Positions 17,930 to 28,292 of a DNA stretch of 30,000 nucleotides are shown here, piece by piece. Origin of the DNA: Prorocentrum cordatum. Lineage: Eukaryota > Sar > Dinophyceae > Prorocentrales > Prorocentraceae. Each line of letters starts with the position of its first letter. Position 1 is the first letter of the stretch. The stretch lies in contig CAUYUJ010000145.1 of the NCBI GenBank assembly GCA_963575745.1, forward strand, positions 76,310-106,309, in the 5' to 3' direction. Below the pieces are notes generated by a model, which was not told where the DNA came from, did not search any database, and saw only the letters and a program-made list of their open reading frames with translations. A program made the translations under genes and the position numbers.

Positions 17930-19088
17930 GGGCCTCTTGAAGCCATGAGTTGGATCGTCAGTTTGGGGCCTTTTGAGGCTTCTCTAGGAATGGAGTGCAG
18001 GATGCAGACGCGAGGCGTCCCATACGCTTCTGGGGGCCTATCGGGAGGCCTCATGGGAGCCTCTTGGAAGCATCGAGGGGGCCTCTTCTTGGAGCCTCCT
18101 GTGGGCCTTTTCGAGGCTTGCTGGAGCTCCTGGGCGACCCATTGGAAGCCCGGTGGCGGCCTCGGGAGCTTCGTGGAGGCGGAGGGCTCAAAATGCCAGT
18201 TGGAATTCCCCATCTCTGGCCATCGCTCGGACGTCCATTCTCTGTGTTTTTGTTCGGTTTCGTGCGTGGCTTTTTCGCCAAATGATCAGGGAATGCTCCT
18301 CGATGGCCCTCGCCGAAGGAAACGTGCACACGTCCGAGCGATGCCAAGATCTTGGGTCCCTCCAAGGGCCCTCCAGTGACTGTGTGGGCCGTCTTGGGCG
18401 CCTCTGGGACCGTTCTGGGACAAGTTGGTGCCTCTTGAGCAGCTCTGGGGGGCTTGTGAAAGGCCTGATCGGACTTTGGGGCCGTCTTGGGGCTCTCTTG
18501 GGGCTTCTCGGGCAGCTCTGGGGAGTTTTCTGGGGACCTTTTCGGGCCTCTTGGAGTCACTTGTGGCCTCTTGGAGACTACTGGGGGCGTCCTGGAAGCC
18601 TGTTGGGGATTCTTGGAGGCCTCGGGGGACGTTTGTGAGGCCTCCTGAGAGCCTCTTGGGGGCCTCTTGGAGGCCGCTTGGGGCGTCCTGGGGGGCCTCT
18701 GGGGGGTTTCTTCGGGCTTCTCGTAACCTCCTGGGACCCTTTTGAAGGCGTCCCCCGGCCCTCTGGGCCTCCTGGTGGCCTCGCGGAAGCGCGAACAGCC
18801 CACCGAAAGCGGAAAGGCGAGAAGGCCAAAATCACTGCTTGTCCTTAGGTTTTGAAGGTTTTGAGCTTCTGGGATGCGCTCTAGAGGGTCTCCTGGAGGT
18901 CTCCGGGGCTGTCCTGGGCGCCCCTGGAGGCCAGGCTCGTGGTGACCGTGAGAGGCCCCGGGAGGCCGTCTCGAGGGTGGTTCCGAGCTGTCGCGGGGCC
19001 GCCGGGATGGCGCTCCCTGACGATCTGGGGCGGCCCAAAGGCGGTCCCAGGCCTTGCCTGGGCCCCGGGCCACACATTTGTCGTACAC
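17930..19088 (+). repeat. CTTGGGG degenerate array, copy 3
   Basis: Dense GGCCTCTTGGGG units. 18217-18583 is copy B of the segmental duplication and keeps the empty site AAATG at 18280-18284. The 345-codon minus-strand frame across it is a Pro/Arg/Lys repeat artefact. 18816-18837 carries the shared TTCTCGCC motif described in the findings. Confidence 0.85.
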
Positions 19089-19091
19089 CCT

Positions 19092-19240
19092 GCGAAATGC
19101 TTAAGAAATCATGGGTTAAGAAATTCATAGTCTCAGAACTTGAATAAAACCCCAAAAATTCTATTCAAATCTTAGGGTTTACATTGAAACATTAAGAATA
19201 AACGAGACTCTGGCCGAAAATCTAAGTTTTCTTAAGCATC
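19092..19240. mobile_element. AT-rich ~150-bp element with inverted ends
   Basis: Composition drops abruptly to strongly AT-rich between GC-rich neighbours. The left end CGAAATGCTTAAGAAA (19092-19107) and the reverse of the right end, CGATGCTTAAGAAAA (19226-19240), are inverted repeats. There is no coding capacity. A MITE-like insertion is the best reading; no clear target duplication was seen. Confidence 0.55.
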
Positions 19241-19762
19241 GCCTAAGGTGTAGGGGTCGCGGCCCCCTGGCCCCCGGGCCCGGTTCGTCGTTGCGTGTGG
19301 TTCAATCCCTTCGGGCACGGGGCAGCGCAGAGGGCGGGGCACTTGCGTGGCGGTACAGGAGGCGGGAGCACGTCGCGCGGCCGCGCGGGGGGGGGGGTCC
19401 GAGGGGGTGCGAAGCGCCTCGTGCCTTTGGCTGCTCGCCACGTGCGCCGAAAGCGGGAAGGGCTCGCAAACAAGGCCAACGACGACGACGACGATGGGCA
19501 AGGATGACGACGGCGTCGAGGTCGAGGCGGACGGCGACGGAGGTGACGACGACGGCGCCGCCGACGACGAGGACGGCGACAACGGCGTCGGCGACCACGA
19601 CGGCGGCGAGGGCTGCGGCACAGCGGCCCTCACGGGCGGGGCCGGGCGGACGCGCCCCGAGGGGCAGGGCGGCGGGCCGGGCCGGGCGGGGCATGGGAGT
19701 GCAGTCGGGCTCGAGTGGGCAGGACGCGCGTGAGCGCACAAGACGAAAAAGAAACATCACCC
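19241..19762. repeat. GC-rich sequence with GAC tract
   Basis: 19264-19320 repeats a block also at 15945-15995 (CCCGGGCCCGGTTC, then TCGTTGC, TGTGGTTC and ATCCCTTC). 19478-19615 is a GAC/GGC-rich tract like that at 22976-24400. 19616-19762 is very GC-rich and unassigned. Confidence 0.6.
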
Positions 19763-19828
19763 CGACAAAAATCAAAGTTATCCCAGTGCGACCCTACCTA
19801 GGAGTTGGAGCCTCTAGGAAAGCAACAT
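19763..19828 (+). repeat. Left 66-bp inverted repeat of the microsatellite block
   Basis: Contains CCCAGTGCGACCCTACCTAG, then GAGTTGGAGCCTCTAGGAAA and GCAACAT. The reverse complement of 22725-22791 matches it with about five substitutions in the best 48 bases; the outer 20 bases are looser. Confidence 0.82.
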
Positions 19829-19869
19829 TAGTAGGAGCGGTAAACGCCGTCCTCCTCCTTCTCCTCATC

Positions 19870-20815
<946 letters not shown>

Positions 20816-20925
20816 ACCGTCGACGCCACGCCGTAGGTGAAGCAGCAGCAGAAGCAGGCAGCAAGTCGCCAAAACAGCAGCACAAGCAAGCAGGCACGGA
20901 TATGAGGGCGGGGCACTGGGGAGTT
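20816..20925. other. Short unique spacer
   Basis: Unique sequence with AGCAGCAG and CAGGCAGCA short repeats. No gene was recognised. Confidence 0.5.
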
Positions 20926-21170
20926 CTTTACGTCTACATCTATATCTACACCTACATCTACATCGACACCTACATCTACATCTAGACCTACATCTACATC
21001 TACACCTACAGCTACATATACACATGCATCTACATCTACCTCTACAGCAACAGCGATAATCACATCTGCATCTACATCTACACCTAAATCTACACCTACA
21101 TCTACATCTACATCTACATTTACACCTACATCCACATCTACACCTACACCTACATCTACATGTACACTTT
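20926..21170. repeat. ACATCT/ACACCT hexamer array
   Basis: CTACATCTACACCTACATCT units for about 245 bases. The Asp-Val or Arg-Cys alternating peptides on the minus strand are artefacts. Confidence 0.95.
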
Positions 21171-21688
21171 CGCATTGGTTTTGCGTTTGCTTTGAATTTC
21201 CTTTGCTCTTGCCTTTGTTTTTGCCTTTGCTGTCTCAACACTGCTTGGAACATTGTTCTCTGCAGGATGCTCAACACTGTTTGCTGGGTTTCGTGCCTCG
21301 CCACTCGAGGTCCGCAAGAATGCCCGCATGACGCAATACACTGCTGCACGCTCTTGCGTGGCTCTGCGAGTCACGGAATTGAGGCTGAACGGCAACGAGG
21401 ATGAAAGGCATTACGACGCGGTGCTGAACAAATACATGCGCACACACACGCACACACACATGCAGCATTCCACACGGGTGTTATGTATATATACACATAT
21501 ATTTGTATATAGAAAGACATTTAGGACATGCGATAGTACGTCGGGTTTCATGTCTCTCGGCCGGTGCTATGTGCGAAACCTTCGTGAATCCCAAGGGCTC
21601 AAGCTGCCCCACTAAGGGCTCAAGATGGCCCACAGACGGACAACATGCATGGAACATACGTGCGCACACACACACACATATACGTACA

Positions 21689-21690
<2 letters not shown>
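21171..21690. other. Mostly unique sequence with TTTGCC and CA patches
   Basis: 21180-21240 is a TTTGCC/TTTGCT tract, related to 21885-21950. 21250-21440 is the only sequence in this block with a protein-like look (LEVRKNARMTQYTAARSCVA and on), but I recognise no family. CA tracts lie at 21440-21465 and 21663-21680. Confidence 0.5.
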
Positions 21691-21725
<35 letters not shown>

Positions 21726-21890
21726 CAGCAGCAGCAGCAATGGTGGATGCTGTGCTGTGCTATGCTATGCTATGCTATGCTATGCTGCGCAATGCTATGC
21801 TGGACTAGGCTAGGCTAGGTTAGGCTATGCTATGCTATGCTATGCTGCGCTATGCTATGCTGCGCTATGCTATGCCATGCTATGCTTTTG
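21691..21890. repeat. TA dinucleotide and TATGC pentamer arrays
   Basis: 21693-21723 is TA repeats, then GCA repeats. 21755-21885 is TATGC pentamers with TGCGC and TAGGC variants. The reverse complement, GCATA, forms the array at 22430-22722. Confidence 0.95.
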
Positions 21891-22019
21891 CTTTGCCTTC
21901 GCTTTTGCCTTCACTGTTGCCTTTGCTTTTGCTGTTGCTTGGCACCCAGGGAGCGCCACTGGAGGAACTGCGCGTTTGCTTTTACCTTTGCTGTTGCTTT
22001 TGCTTGGCTCCCAGGGGAC

Positions 22020-22240
22020 TGGGGGAACCGCCCGGGGCGGTTTGCACTGCCCGGCCCCTTTAAGCCAAGCGAGTAAGAACCCTTCTAGGCAGAGCCTATC
22101 ACAATAAAGTCCCCAGACTATTGTTGGACTATTTTTTATACTTTTGGAGGTAATTTCCTACCTGGGCTCTGCCTAGAAGGGTTCTTACCCTGTAAGCTTA
22201 AGGGGCCGGGCAGTGGAAATCGCCCCGGGCGGTTCCCCCA
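22020..22240. repeat. Large hairpin, ~76-bp arms, 68-base loop
   Basis: 22020-22096 pairs with 22165-22240. The innermost 24 bases (GTAAGAACCCTTCTAGGC, then AGAGCC) are perfect. The outer 30 (GGGGGAACCGCCCGGGGCG onward) match 28 of 30, and the middle block CCGGCCCCTTTAAG is looser. The loop is AT-rich. It could be a MITE or a structured RNA; nothing in it is coding. Confidence 0.9.
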
Positions 22241-22274
22241 GGATCCGCCCCGTGGTTCCCCCAGTGACGCCCCC

Positions 22275-22425
22275 TTAGCTTAGCATTGCTTATCTCATCT
22301 TAGCTTAGCCTAGCTTAACTTAGCTTAGCTTAGCTTAGCTTAGCTTAGCCTAGCCTAGCCTAGCTTAGCTTAGCTCAGCTCAGCTCAGCTCAGCCTGGCC
22401 TAGCCCAGCTTAGCTCAGCTTAGCG
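22275..22425. repeat. TTAGC pentamer array
   Basis: TTAGC/CTAGC/CTCAGC pentamers directly right of the hairpin. Confidence 0.95.
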
Positions 22426-22429
22426 CAGC

Positions 22430-22722
22430 ATTAGCATAGCATAGCATAGCAGGTCATAGCATAGCATAGCATAGCGCAACATAGCATAGCGCAGCATAGC
22501 ATATCATAGCATAGCATAGCGCAGCATATCATAGCATAGCATAGCATGGCACAGCGCAGCATAGCATAGCATAGCGCAGCATAGCATAGCATATCATATC
22601 ATATCATAGCGCAGCATATCATACCATAGCGTAGCATAGCGCAGCATATCATAGCATAGCATAGCATAGCATCGCGCAGCATATCATATCATAGCATAGC
22701 CTAGCATAGCGCAGCATAGATT
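22430..22722. repeat. GCATA pentamer array
   Basis: GCATA pentamers with GCGCA and TCATA variants. This is the reverse complement of the TATGC array at 21755-21885, including the GCGCA/TGCGC variants. Confidence 0.95.
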
Positions 22723-22724
22723 AC

Positions 22725-22791
22725 ATGTTGTTTTCCTAGATGCTCCAACTCCTAGGTAGAGTCGCACTGGGGAAATTTTTATTTTTCGTCG
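22725..22791 (-). repeat. Right inverted repeat of the microsatellite block
   Basis: Reverse complement of 19763-19828. It begins exactly where the GCATA array ends. Confidence 0.82.
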
Positions 22792-22975
22792 AAAATCCCC
22801 CTGTAGGGAGACAGGCCCGACTTAACACAAGACCCTTCCGAGGGCTACATTGCCAAAGGAGTGTCGGAGGCATGGGTCGCGAGACGCAGGACATAAGGAT
22901 ACCCTTGGTTTGGCAGGGTCGACCTACCGATCTGGGCCGCCTGTAGTGTGCACACCATCCAACAGGATACCCACG
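22792..22975. other. Unique spacer
   Basis: No gene was recognised in either strand. Confidence 0.5.
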
Positions 22976-23754
22976 AGGGCGACGACGGCGAAGAGAGCGA
23001 CGGCAGCGACGACGACGAGGGCGACGGCAGCGACAGCGACGGCGTCGACCACGACGGGGGCGACGAGAATGACGATGACGACGACAGAACGAACGACGAC
23101 GACGACGACGATGAGGCCAACAACAGTAAAGACTACAAGGGCGACGACGACGAGGGCGACGGCAACGACGACGACGCCGACGAACACTACGAGGACGACG
23201 ACGAGGACGACGAGAACGACGAACATGGCGATGATGACGGCAGCAACAGCGACAACGACGACGACGAGCCGTAGATGACACGGGCAATGACATGGACGAC
23301 GAAGCTGGGGACGACCAGCCCGCGGACAAGGACGAAGCCGACGCCGACGAACACGACGGCGACGACATCGTGACCGACACCGACGATGACGACGACGACG
23401 ACGAGGACGCTGCCGACCATGACGATGACAACGACGACCGAGGTGGCAACGACGTCGACGACGAGGACGACGACGACGACGCCGCCGAGGGGTGCGACGA
23501 CGACGGCGGCGACGAGGGCGACGACAAGGCAATCTGGGTCGGGCGTGGCCTTAGGACGTCTACGAGGGAGCCGGCGGCAAGGAGCGGCAGCGACGAGAAC
23601 GAGGGCGACGACGACGACCACGGCGGTGTCCACCACGACGAGGGCGACGACGACGGCGGAGCCAGCTACGACGATGAGAGCGACGACGAGAACGACGAGA
23701 GCGACGCAGTCGACGACGACGACGACGGGGACGAAAACGACTACGAGGGCGACA

Positions 23755-23785
<31 letters not shown>

Positions 23786-24400
23786 GCGCGACGACGGGCG
23801 CGACAGCAACGACGTCGACGCCGACGAACCCGACGAGGACGACGAGGAGGGCCATGACTACAACAGCAACGACGACAACAACCACAATGACGACGATTAC
23901 GACGCCGAGGTATAAATGACACGGGCAATGACATGGACGTCGACAACGACAACGACGGCGACGACGACGAGAACGACGAGAGGACGACGACTACTAACAC
24001 GACGGCGGCGACGAAGTGACCGACAACGGCGACGACGACGACGACAAGGACGACGACGATCAGGATGACAGCGACGACCACGAGGACGACGACAAGACGA
24101 CGACGACAACGAAAGTGACGACGACGATATCGAAAATAACGACGAACACGACGACGATGAAGAGGATGGCAACGACGAAGACAACGACGGAAACGAGGAC
24201 GACGACGACAGCGCCGAAACCAGTGACGACGATGATGGCAACGACGGGGACGACGAAGAGGACGGGGAAGCTGACGAGGAGGACGACGACGATGACGACG
24301 AGAGTGATGACCAGGACAACGATGACGACGCCGACGAGAATGACAACACCAGCGATATCTACAGCAATGCGACGAGGGGGAAGACGAGGAGGACAAGTAG
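22976..24400 (+). repeat. GAC-rich array with ~641-bp higher-order repeat
   Basis: GAC is the dominant trinucleotide, with GGC, AAC and GAG changes. The unit ATGACACGGGCAATGACATG recurs at 23275 and 23916, 641 apart, each preceded by related GAC-rich sequence containing GACGCCGACGAAC and a stop triplet (TAG or TAA). One frame gives Asp-rich acidic peptides of 108 and 207 residues, and other frames give Arg/Thr or Ser/Val repeats. With only GAC for Asp and comparable open frames on both strands, I read it as satellite DNA, not as genes. Confidence 0.85.
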
Positions 24401-25010
24401 GACCATACTCCGACAGATGTTCTTAACATCCTAAGAGATATCAACACATGCCCGAAATATTCCGAATGCATTCCATGGGTTTCGTAAGTATTTCTTAACG
24501 ATGCATGCGGATGGCTTCCGATGGCTGTTGTAGCATCTCCTGGCCCCAGCCTGTATTTTCTCTCAGTGCCCGTCATTTGGCTTCAACATCCTCCCTTATT
24601 TGTTTTAGATCCTTACTTACTTATACTATCCCGCACCTACCCCTCAACCCTCCATATTTGACGTTCTTGGCCTCTCATATGGAGCCTCCTGGCAACCGCT
24701 CCGCCACCTTCGCGTATGCTTCTGTTGGGTATCCGCTACTTCCTTGCAGTATACCTAATTCCGCTCACCGCCCATCTTACAATTTCTCGAATCATCCTTA
24801 CTTCTGTTCGTACCCCCCCCGGGGGGGTAGTGAACCAACTGCACGCAGCTGGTTTTCTTGGCGCCTCCCGGCGCTGGAGGCACCAGTGCGTCGTGAGATG
24901 TGCTCGGCGCGGCGGAGCCGATACCGGCTGTGCGCAGCGGACCTCGCAAGCCCTCCTTTCCCAGTCCCCCACTTCGTCAGATCCCCCCCTGCACCCCCCG
25001 AAGAATTACC
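24401..25010. other. Unassigned, lower-GC sequence
   Basis: Neither strand gives a recognisable protein, though both have open frames of up to 176 codons. A CCCCCCCCGGGGGGG palindrome is at 24815-24829 and GAGGCACC/GCGCCTCC inverted motifs at 24860-24885. Possibly an old element or the 3' flank of the gene to the right. Confidence 0.45.
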
Positions 25011-25135
25011 TGGAAGGCTCCAAGGAGGGCCCTGAGACTGCCCAAGAGGAACCCAGGACGGCCCAAGAGAGCCCCGAGACAGCCCAAGAGGTCATCAAAG
25101 GCGGCCCAGGAAGATCACAAGAAGGTCCGACGAGA
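25011..25135 (-). repeat. CCCAAGAG array, short
   Basis: CTTGGGG family in minus orientation: CCCAAGAGGAACCC, CCCAAGAGAGCCCC and so on. Confidence 0.75.
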
Positions 25136-25201
25136 CCGACATTGCTCCCAGGCTGGACTCGTCGTGACAATCGATTTTTCCTTTGCGAGAGCAGTGGGTC
25201 A

Positions 25202-25202
<1 letters not shown>

Positions 25203-25262
<60 letters not shown>
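25203..25262. repeat. AC dinucleotide repeat, about 29 units
   Basis: Uninterrupted AC repeats from 25206, about 90 bases downstream of the stop codon of the minus-strand gene. Confidence 0.97.
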
Positions 25263-25264
<2 letters not shown>

Positions 25265-25350
25265 CTGCGCAACATCTAGCCAGTGCAACGCGCGCAAATG
25301 TCGGCTGGTTGGTAATCCGTGCTCCTCGGAATCTCGCAACACCAGCCAGC

Positions 25351-26362
25351 TCAGACTTCCGTGACCCGCTTGCAGTCGGCCCTCGGAGTCGCATCCTGAG
25401 AGTGGTCGTCCTCGCCGAGCAGACCCCCGATGGGGTACCTGGCGTGGCTCAGGTTTTTCACGAGCAGGTTCAAATACTGTATCCCAGACGCAGTGCTGCC
25501 CCAGACTACCTTCATGTGCACGGACCCGTACTTCCTCCAGCCCGACAGCCGGCCATCCCGTTTCCGGGCGTAGTATTGCACGCCCCTGCCGTTGAGATAC
25601 TGCCTGGCCGCCCATCTGCCAGCGACGCCCAACATGTCGATGTACATGTCCGCGCACGCCCCACCGTGCTGCTCCACGTGCGCCTCCACGTGGAGCAGCG
25701 CCCTCCGTGGCGTCACGCCTCGCGGGATTGCGAGCATCGTGTGGTTGCCCGGCCTCACGAGGTCGAAGCGCTCGCCGTACACGTTGACGAGGTGCGGGTC
25801 CCCGGCGGCCGACACGGCGACGAGACTGGGAGCCGGTGTCCCGGCCCCTCCCGCCGCGGGCGGCGCCGTGGGAGCCGGCGTCGCCGCGGTTGGCGTCGGC
25901 GTTGGCACGGGCGTCGGGGCTGGCGTGGGGGCCGCCGTCGGGGCTGGCGTCGGGGCCGCCGTCGGGGCCGCCGTCGGGGCTGGCGTCGGGGCTGGCGTCG
26001 GGGCTGGCGTCGGGGCTGGCGTCGGGGCAGGCGTCGGGTATATCTTCAAGTGGCACCCGCTTGCAGTTCCCGAAAACCCGGGCGATATGACCGCGCCCAC
26101 TTCCGCGCTGCAGGTGGTCGTCAGAGCAACATCATCCACCCACATGCCCGCTCCTGGATTTTGAATGACCTGGCTTTCACTCTCATAACTGGCGAACCCG
26201 GCCTCTCCAAAAGGGATCGTATTCTTGGCGCCAACTTGATAGTAGAGATAGCACGTGCTCTTCTCTGTCAGAACAACTGGAAAGACCATCGGATCAAAAC
26301 GGAAGAAATCCGCCGGCCTCCTTGCGGGGCCACCAGGCTGTAGGCCGAAGCTTCGCAGTTTC
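25351..26362 (-). CDS. Secreted protein exon: Thr-Pro linker and vWD-like GDPH domain
   Basis: A genuine gene by content. Before the linker, STCYLYYQVG and a Cys-containing stretch (MWVDDVALTTTCSAEVGAVI) look extracellular. A linker of about 45 residues is built from TPAP/TAAP. A C-terminal domain of about 170 residues begins VSAAGDPHLVNVYGERFDL and ends GGLLGEDDHS...ATPRADC. The GDPH motif and GLLG block are the signatures of von Willebrand factor type D domains, and this variant is common in dinoflagellate proteins as I know them. Stop TGA at 25351-25353. The frame is open to 26391 with only GTG there, has TAA above, and the first ATG (26289) falls mid-sequence, so the N-terminus must be spliced on. 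An acceptor AG at 26364-26363 (GGTACAG|GAAACTG) is phase-compatible with the exon at 28293-28606; AG at 26392-26391 is the alternative. Confidence 0.82.
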
Positions 26363-26542
26363 CTGTACCAGTTGCAGCTTCCAGTTTCCACTGTTACAGT
26401 TCTGCTTCTTGCTGTTTACTGTTCATTGTTGACTTGTTGTTGCTTACTGTTCCTTGTTGATGGACCGCGCGAGGGGGGAAACCCCAAACGGGCATGTAAA
26501 CCACGCCCTGAGCGTGTCGTCTGAATTGTTGGCGGGTAACAG

Positions 26543-28190
26543 TTGACACCCCTTGCAGATCGGCGGGGTCAGGGTCCAAAAACACATGGGATTTGCCACA
26601 TTTCGGACTTTCGGTGGCACCCCTCACGCAAATCGGCGGGTTCAGGGTCCAAAAACATATTTTTGAATCGCGGGTCGAGAGCGAGCCTCTTCCGATCGAA
26701 GCTAAGCGGGCAGCGCAGAGCTAATTAACAGAGAAGGAAAATAGAAGGCGGGGCCTGAGGCCAAGAGAGGACAAAGCCCCGGGAACAGGCGGTGCCGAAA
26801 GCGAAGTGCATGCAAAAGAACGCCTTGAGCATGAACCCGGAGGCGAAGTGCCGGGAGGTAAAAAGCTGGCGGTGGTGCCGTCAGCGGCGCATCATGTACA
26901 CCAGCCCCATAAGCTGCGGGAGAGGACGCGCCACGCATCCAGGGCGACGCCCGAGAGGATGAGGAGCGCCGCTGGGCCGGAGTGCAACGTTGCGCCACCG
27001 AGCAGGATGCAGGAGAGGCCCAGGCCGTGGTAGTCCAAGGTGCCACGTACAGGGACAAATAGCCGCAGTCTGAGGCGCGGCTGCCGGGCGGAGCCGGTAA
27101 CGTGCCGCCCAGGACCGGCAGGGTGCCGGTGTGCTGCAGGGAGGACGCCTGCCCCGCAGTGGCAAGCGCGTGGGAAAGGGCTGGAGCCGCACACGTTGCG
27201 CTGCCGCTCCGCAGTTCCAAGGGCCAGGCCGAAGCCGCGCAGCGCCAAGGACCGCGGGGCCGCCGAGGCGGCAAGGTGCAAGCGCCAGGCACCGGGCCGA
27301 AGCCGCGCTGTGCAGGGCACTGCCGCCATGGGAGGGAGGGTAGCGAGCGGGTGGGAAGAAGCAGGCAAGGGTCCAAAAACGCATAGGATTTGCCACATTT
27401 CTGAAATTCGGCGGCACCCCTCACGCAGATCGGCGGGGTCAGGGTGCAAAAACACAATGGATTTGCCACATTTCTGAAATTCTGCGGCACCCCTCATGCA
27501 GATCGGCGGGGTCAGGGTGCAAAACGAAAATTGGATTTGCCACATTTCTGACATTCGGTGGCAACCCTCACGCAGATCGGCAGGGTCCAACAACATAAGG
27601 GATTTGCCACATTTCTGAAATTCGACGGCACCCCGCACGCAAATCGGCAGGGTCAGGGTCCAAAAACACAGCGGATTTGCCACATTTCTGAAATTCGGCG
27701 GCACCCCTCATGCAGATCCGTAGGGTCAGGGTCCAAACACAAAGGGGATTTGCCACATTTCTGACATTCGATGGCACCCCTCATGCAAATCTGCGGGGTC
27801 AGGGGGCAAAAACACAATAGATTTTTGTCACATTTTGAATTTCGGCGGCACCCCTCACGCAGATCGGCGGATTAGGGTCAAAAAGCACAAGGGATTTGCC
27901 ACATTTCTTAAATTCGGCGGCCCCCCTCACGCAGATCGGCAGGGTCAGGGTCCAAAAACATAGGGGATTTTTGCCATATTTCTGAGATTCGGCGGGCGGC
28001 CCCCCTCACGCAGATCGGCAGGGTCGGGGTCCCCAAACACATGGGATTTGCCACATTTCTGAAATTTGGCGGCACCCCTCGCGCAGATCGGCGGGGTCAG
28101 GGTCCAAAAACACGAGGGATTTGCCACATTTCTGAAATTCGGCGGCACCCCTCACGCAGATCTGTGGGGTCAGGGTCGAAAAACAATCAG
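26543..28190 (-). repeat. ~74-bp tandem repeat array, about 12 copies, interrupted
   Basis: The unit on the + strand contains GATTTGCCACATTTCTGAAA, then TTCGGCGGCACCCCTCACGC, AGATCGGCGGGGTCAGGGTC and CAAAAACAC. Copies are anchored near 26590, 27388, 27462, 27535, 27601, 27672, 27747, 27821, 27893, 27967, 28045 and 28119, giving spacings of 66-78 with most at 72-75. Peptides such as RNVANPLCFWTL and ISEMWQI on the minus strand appear in all three frames because the unit is not a multiple of three. There are no spacers between copies. Confidence 0.93.
26668..27366. other. ~700-bp insert splitting the 74-bp array
   Basis: GC-rich sequence unrelated to the array. One minus-strand frame holds a hydrophobic stretch, GLGLSCILLGGATLHSGPAA followed by LLILSGVALDA, then ends in WGWCT and stop at 26892. 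I recognise no family. It might be a mobile-element remnant or a missed exon. No clear target duplication can be separated from the array. Confidence 0.4.
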
Positions 28191-28292
28191 GTCCCGACAC
28201 TGCTTCACGGCGGCGCCCAGACCTCTTGATTTAGCTTTTGCATCTTCCATTGTCCGAAACAGGGGGCCGGCGGCATGGGGCGAAGCCCTTAC

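Larger units (their letters stand above)
26363..28292 (-). other. Proposed intron joining the two exons
   Basis: The donor GTAAGG (28292-28287, minus strand) directly follows CVGYP, and the acceptor AG is at 26364-26363. The 1,930-base interval is almost entirely tandem repeat plus one insert. Joining keeps the frame. This is inference, and an extra exon inside cannot be excluded. Confidence 0.45.

Noticed and set aside
18051-19088. 345-residue proline-rich protein on the minus strand
   Set aside because: The peptide is the translation of CTTGGGG repeats and is shared with other arrays and frames. There is no conserved domain.
22948-23915. Acidic Asp-rich protein genes (108 and 207 residues)
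   Set aside because: The sequence is a GAC satellite. Comparable open frames exist on the opposite strand and in other frames, Asp is nearly always GAC, and no domain is present.
24505-25035. 176-residue plus-strand protein
   Set aside because: It spans unrelated sequence types, ends in a CCCAAGA repeat and shows no domain. It was left as unassigned sequence.
26389-26391. Translation start of the vWD-like protein at 26391
   Set aside because: The codon is GTG, a TAA lies in frame just upstream, and the first ATG is 34 codons in. It is more likely the inner edge of an exon.
26543-28190. CRISPR array
   Set aside because: The 74-bp units are head-to-tail without unique spacers, the units themselves diverge, and the genome is eukaryotic.
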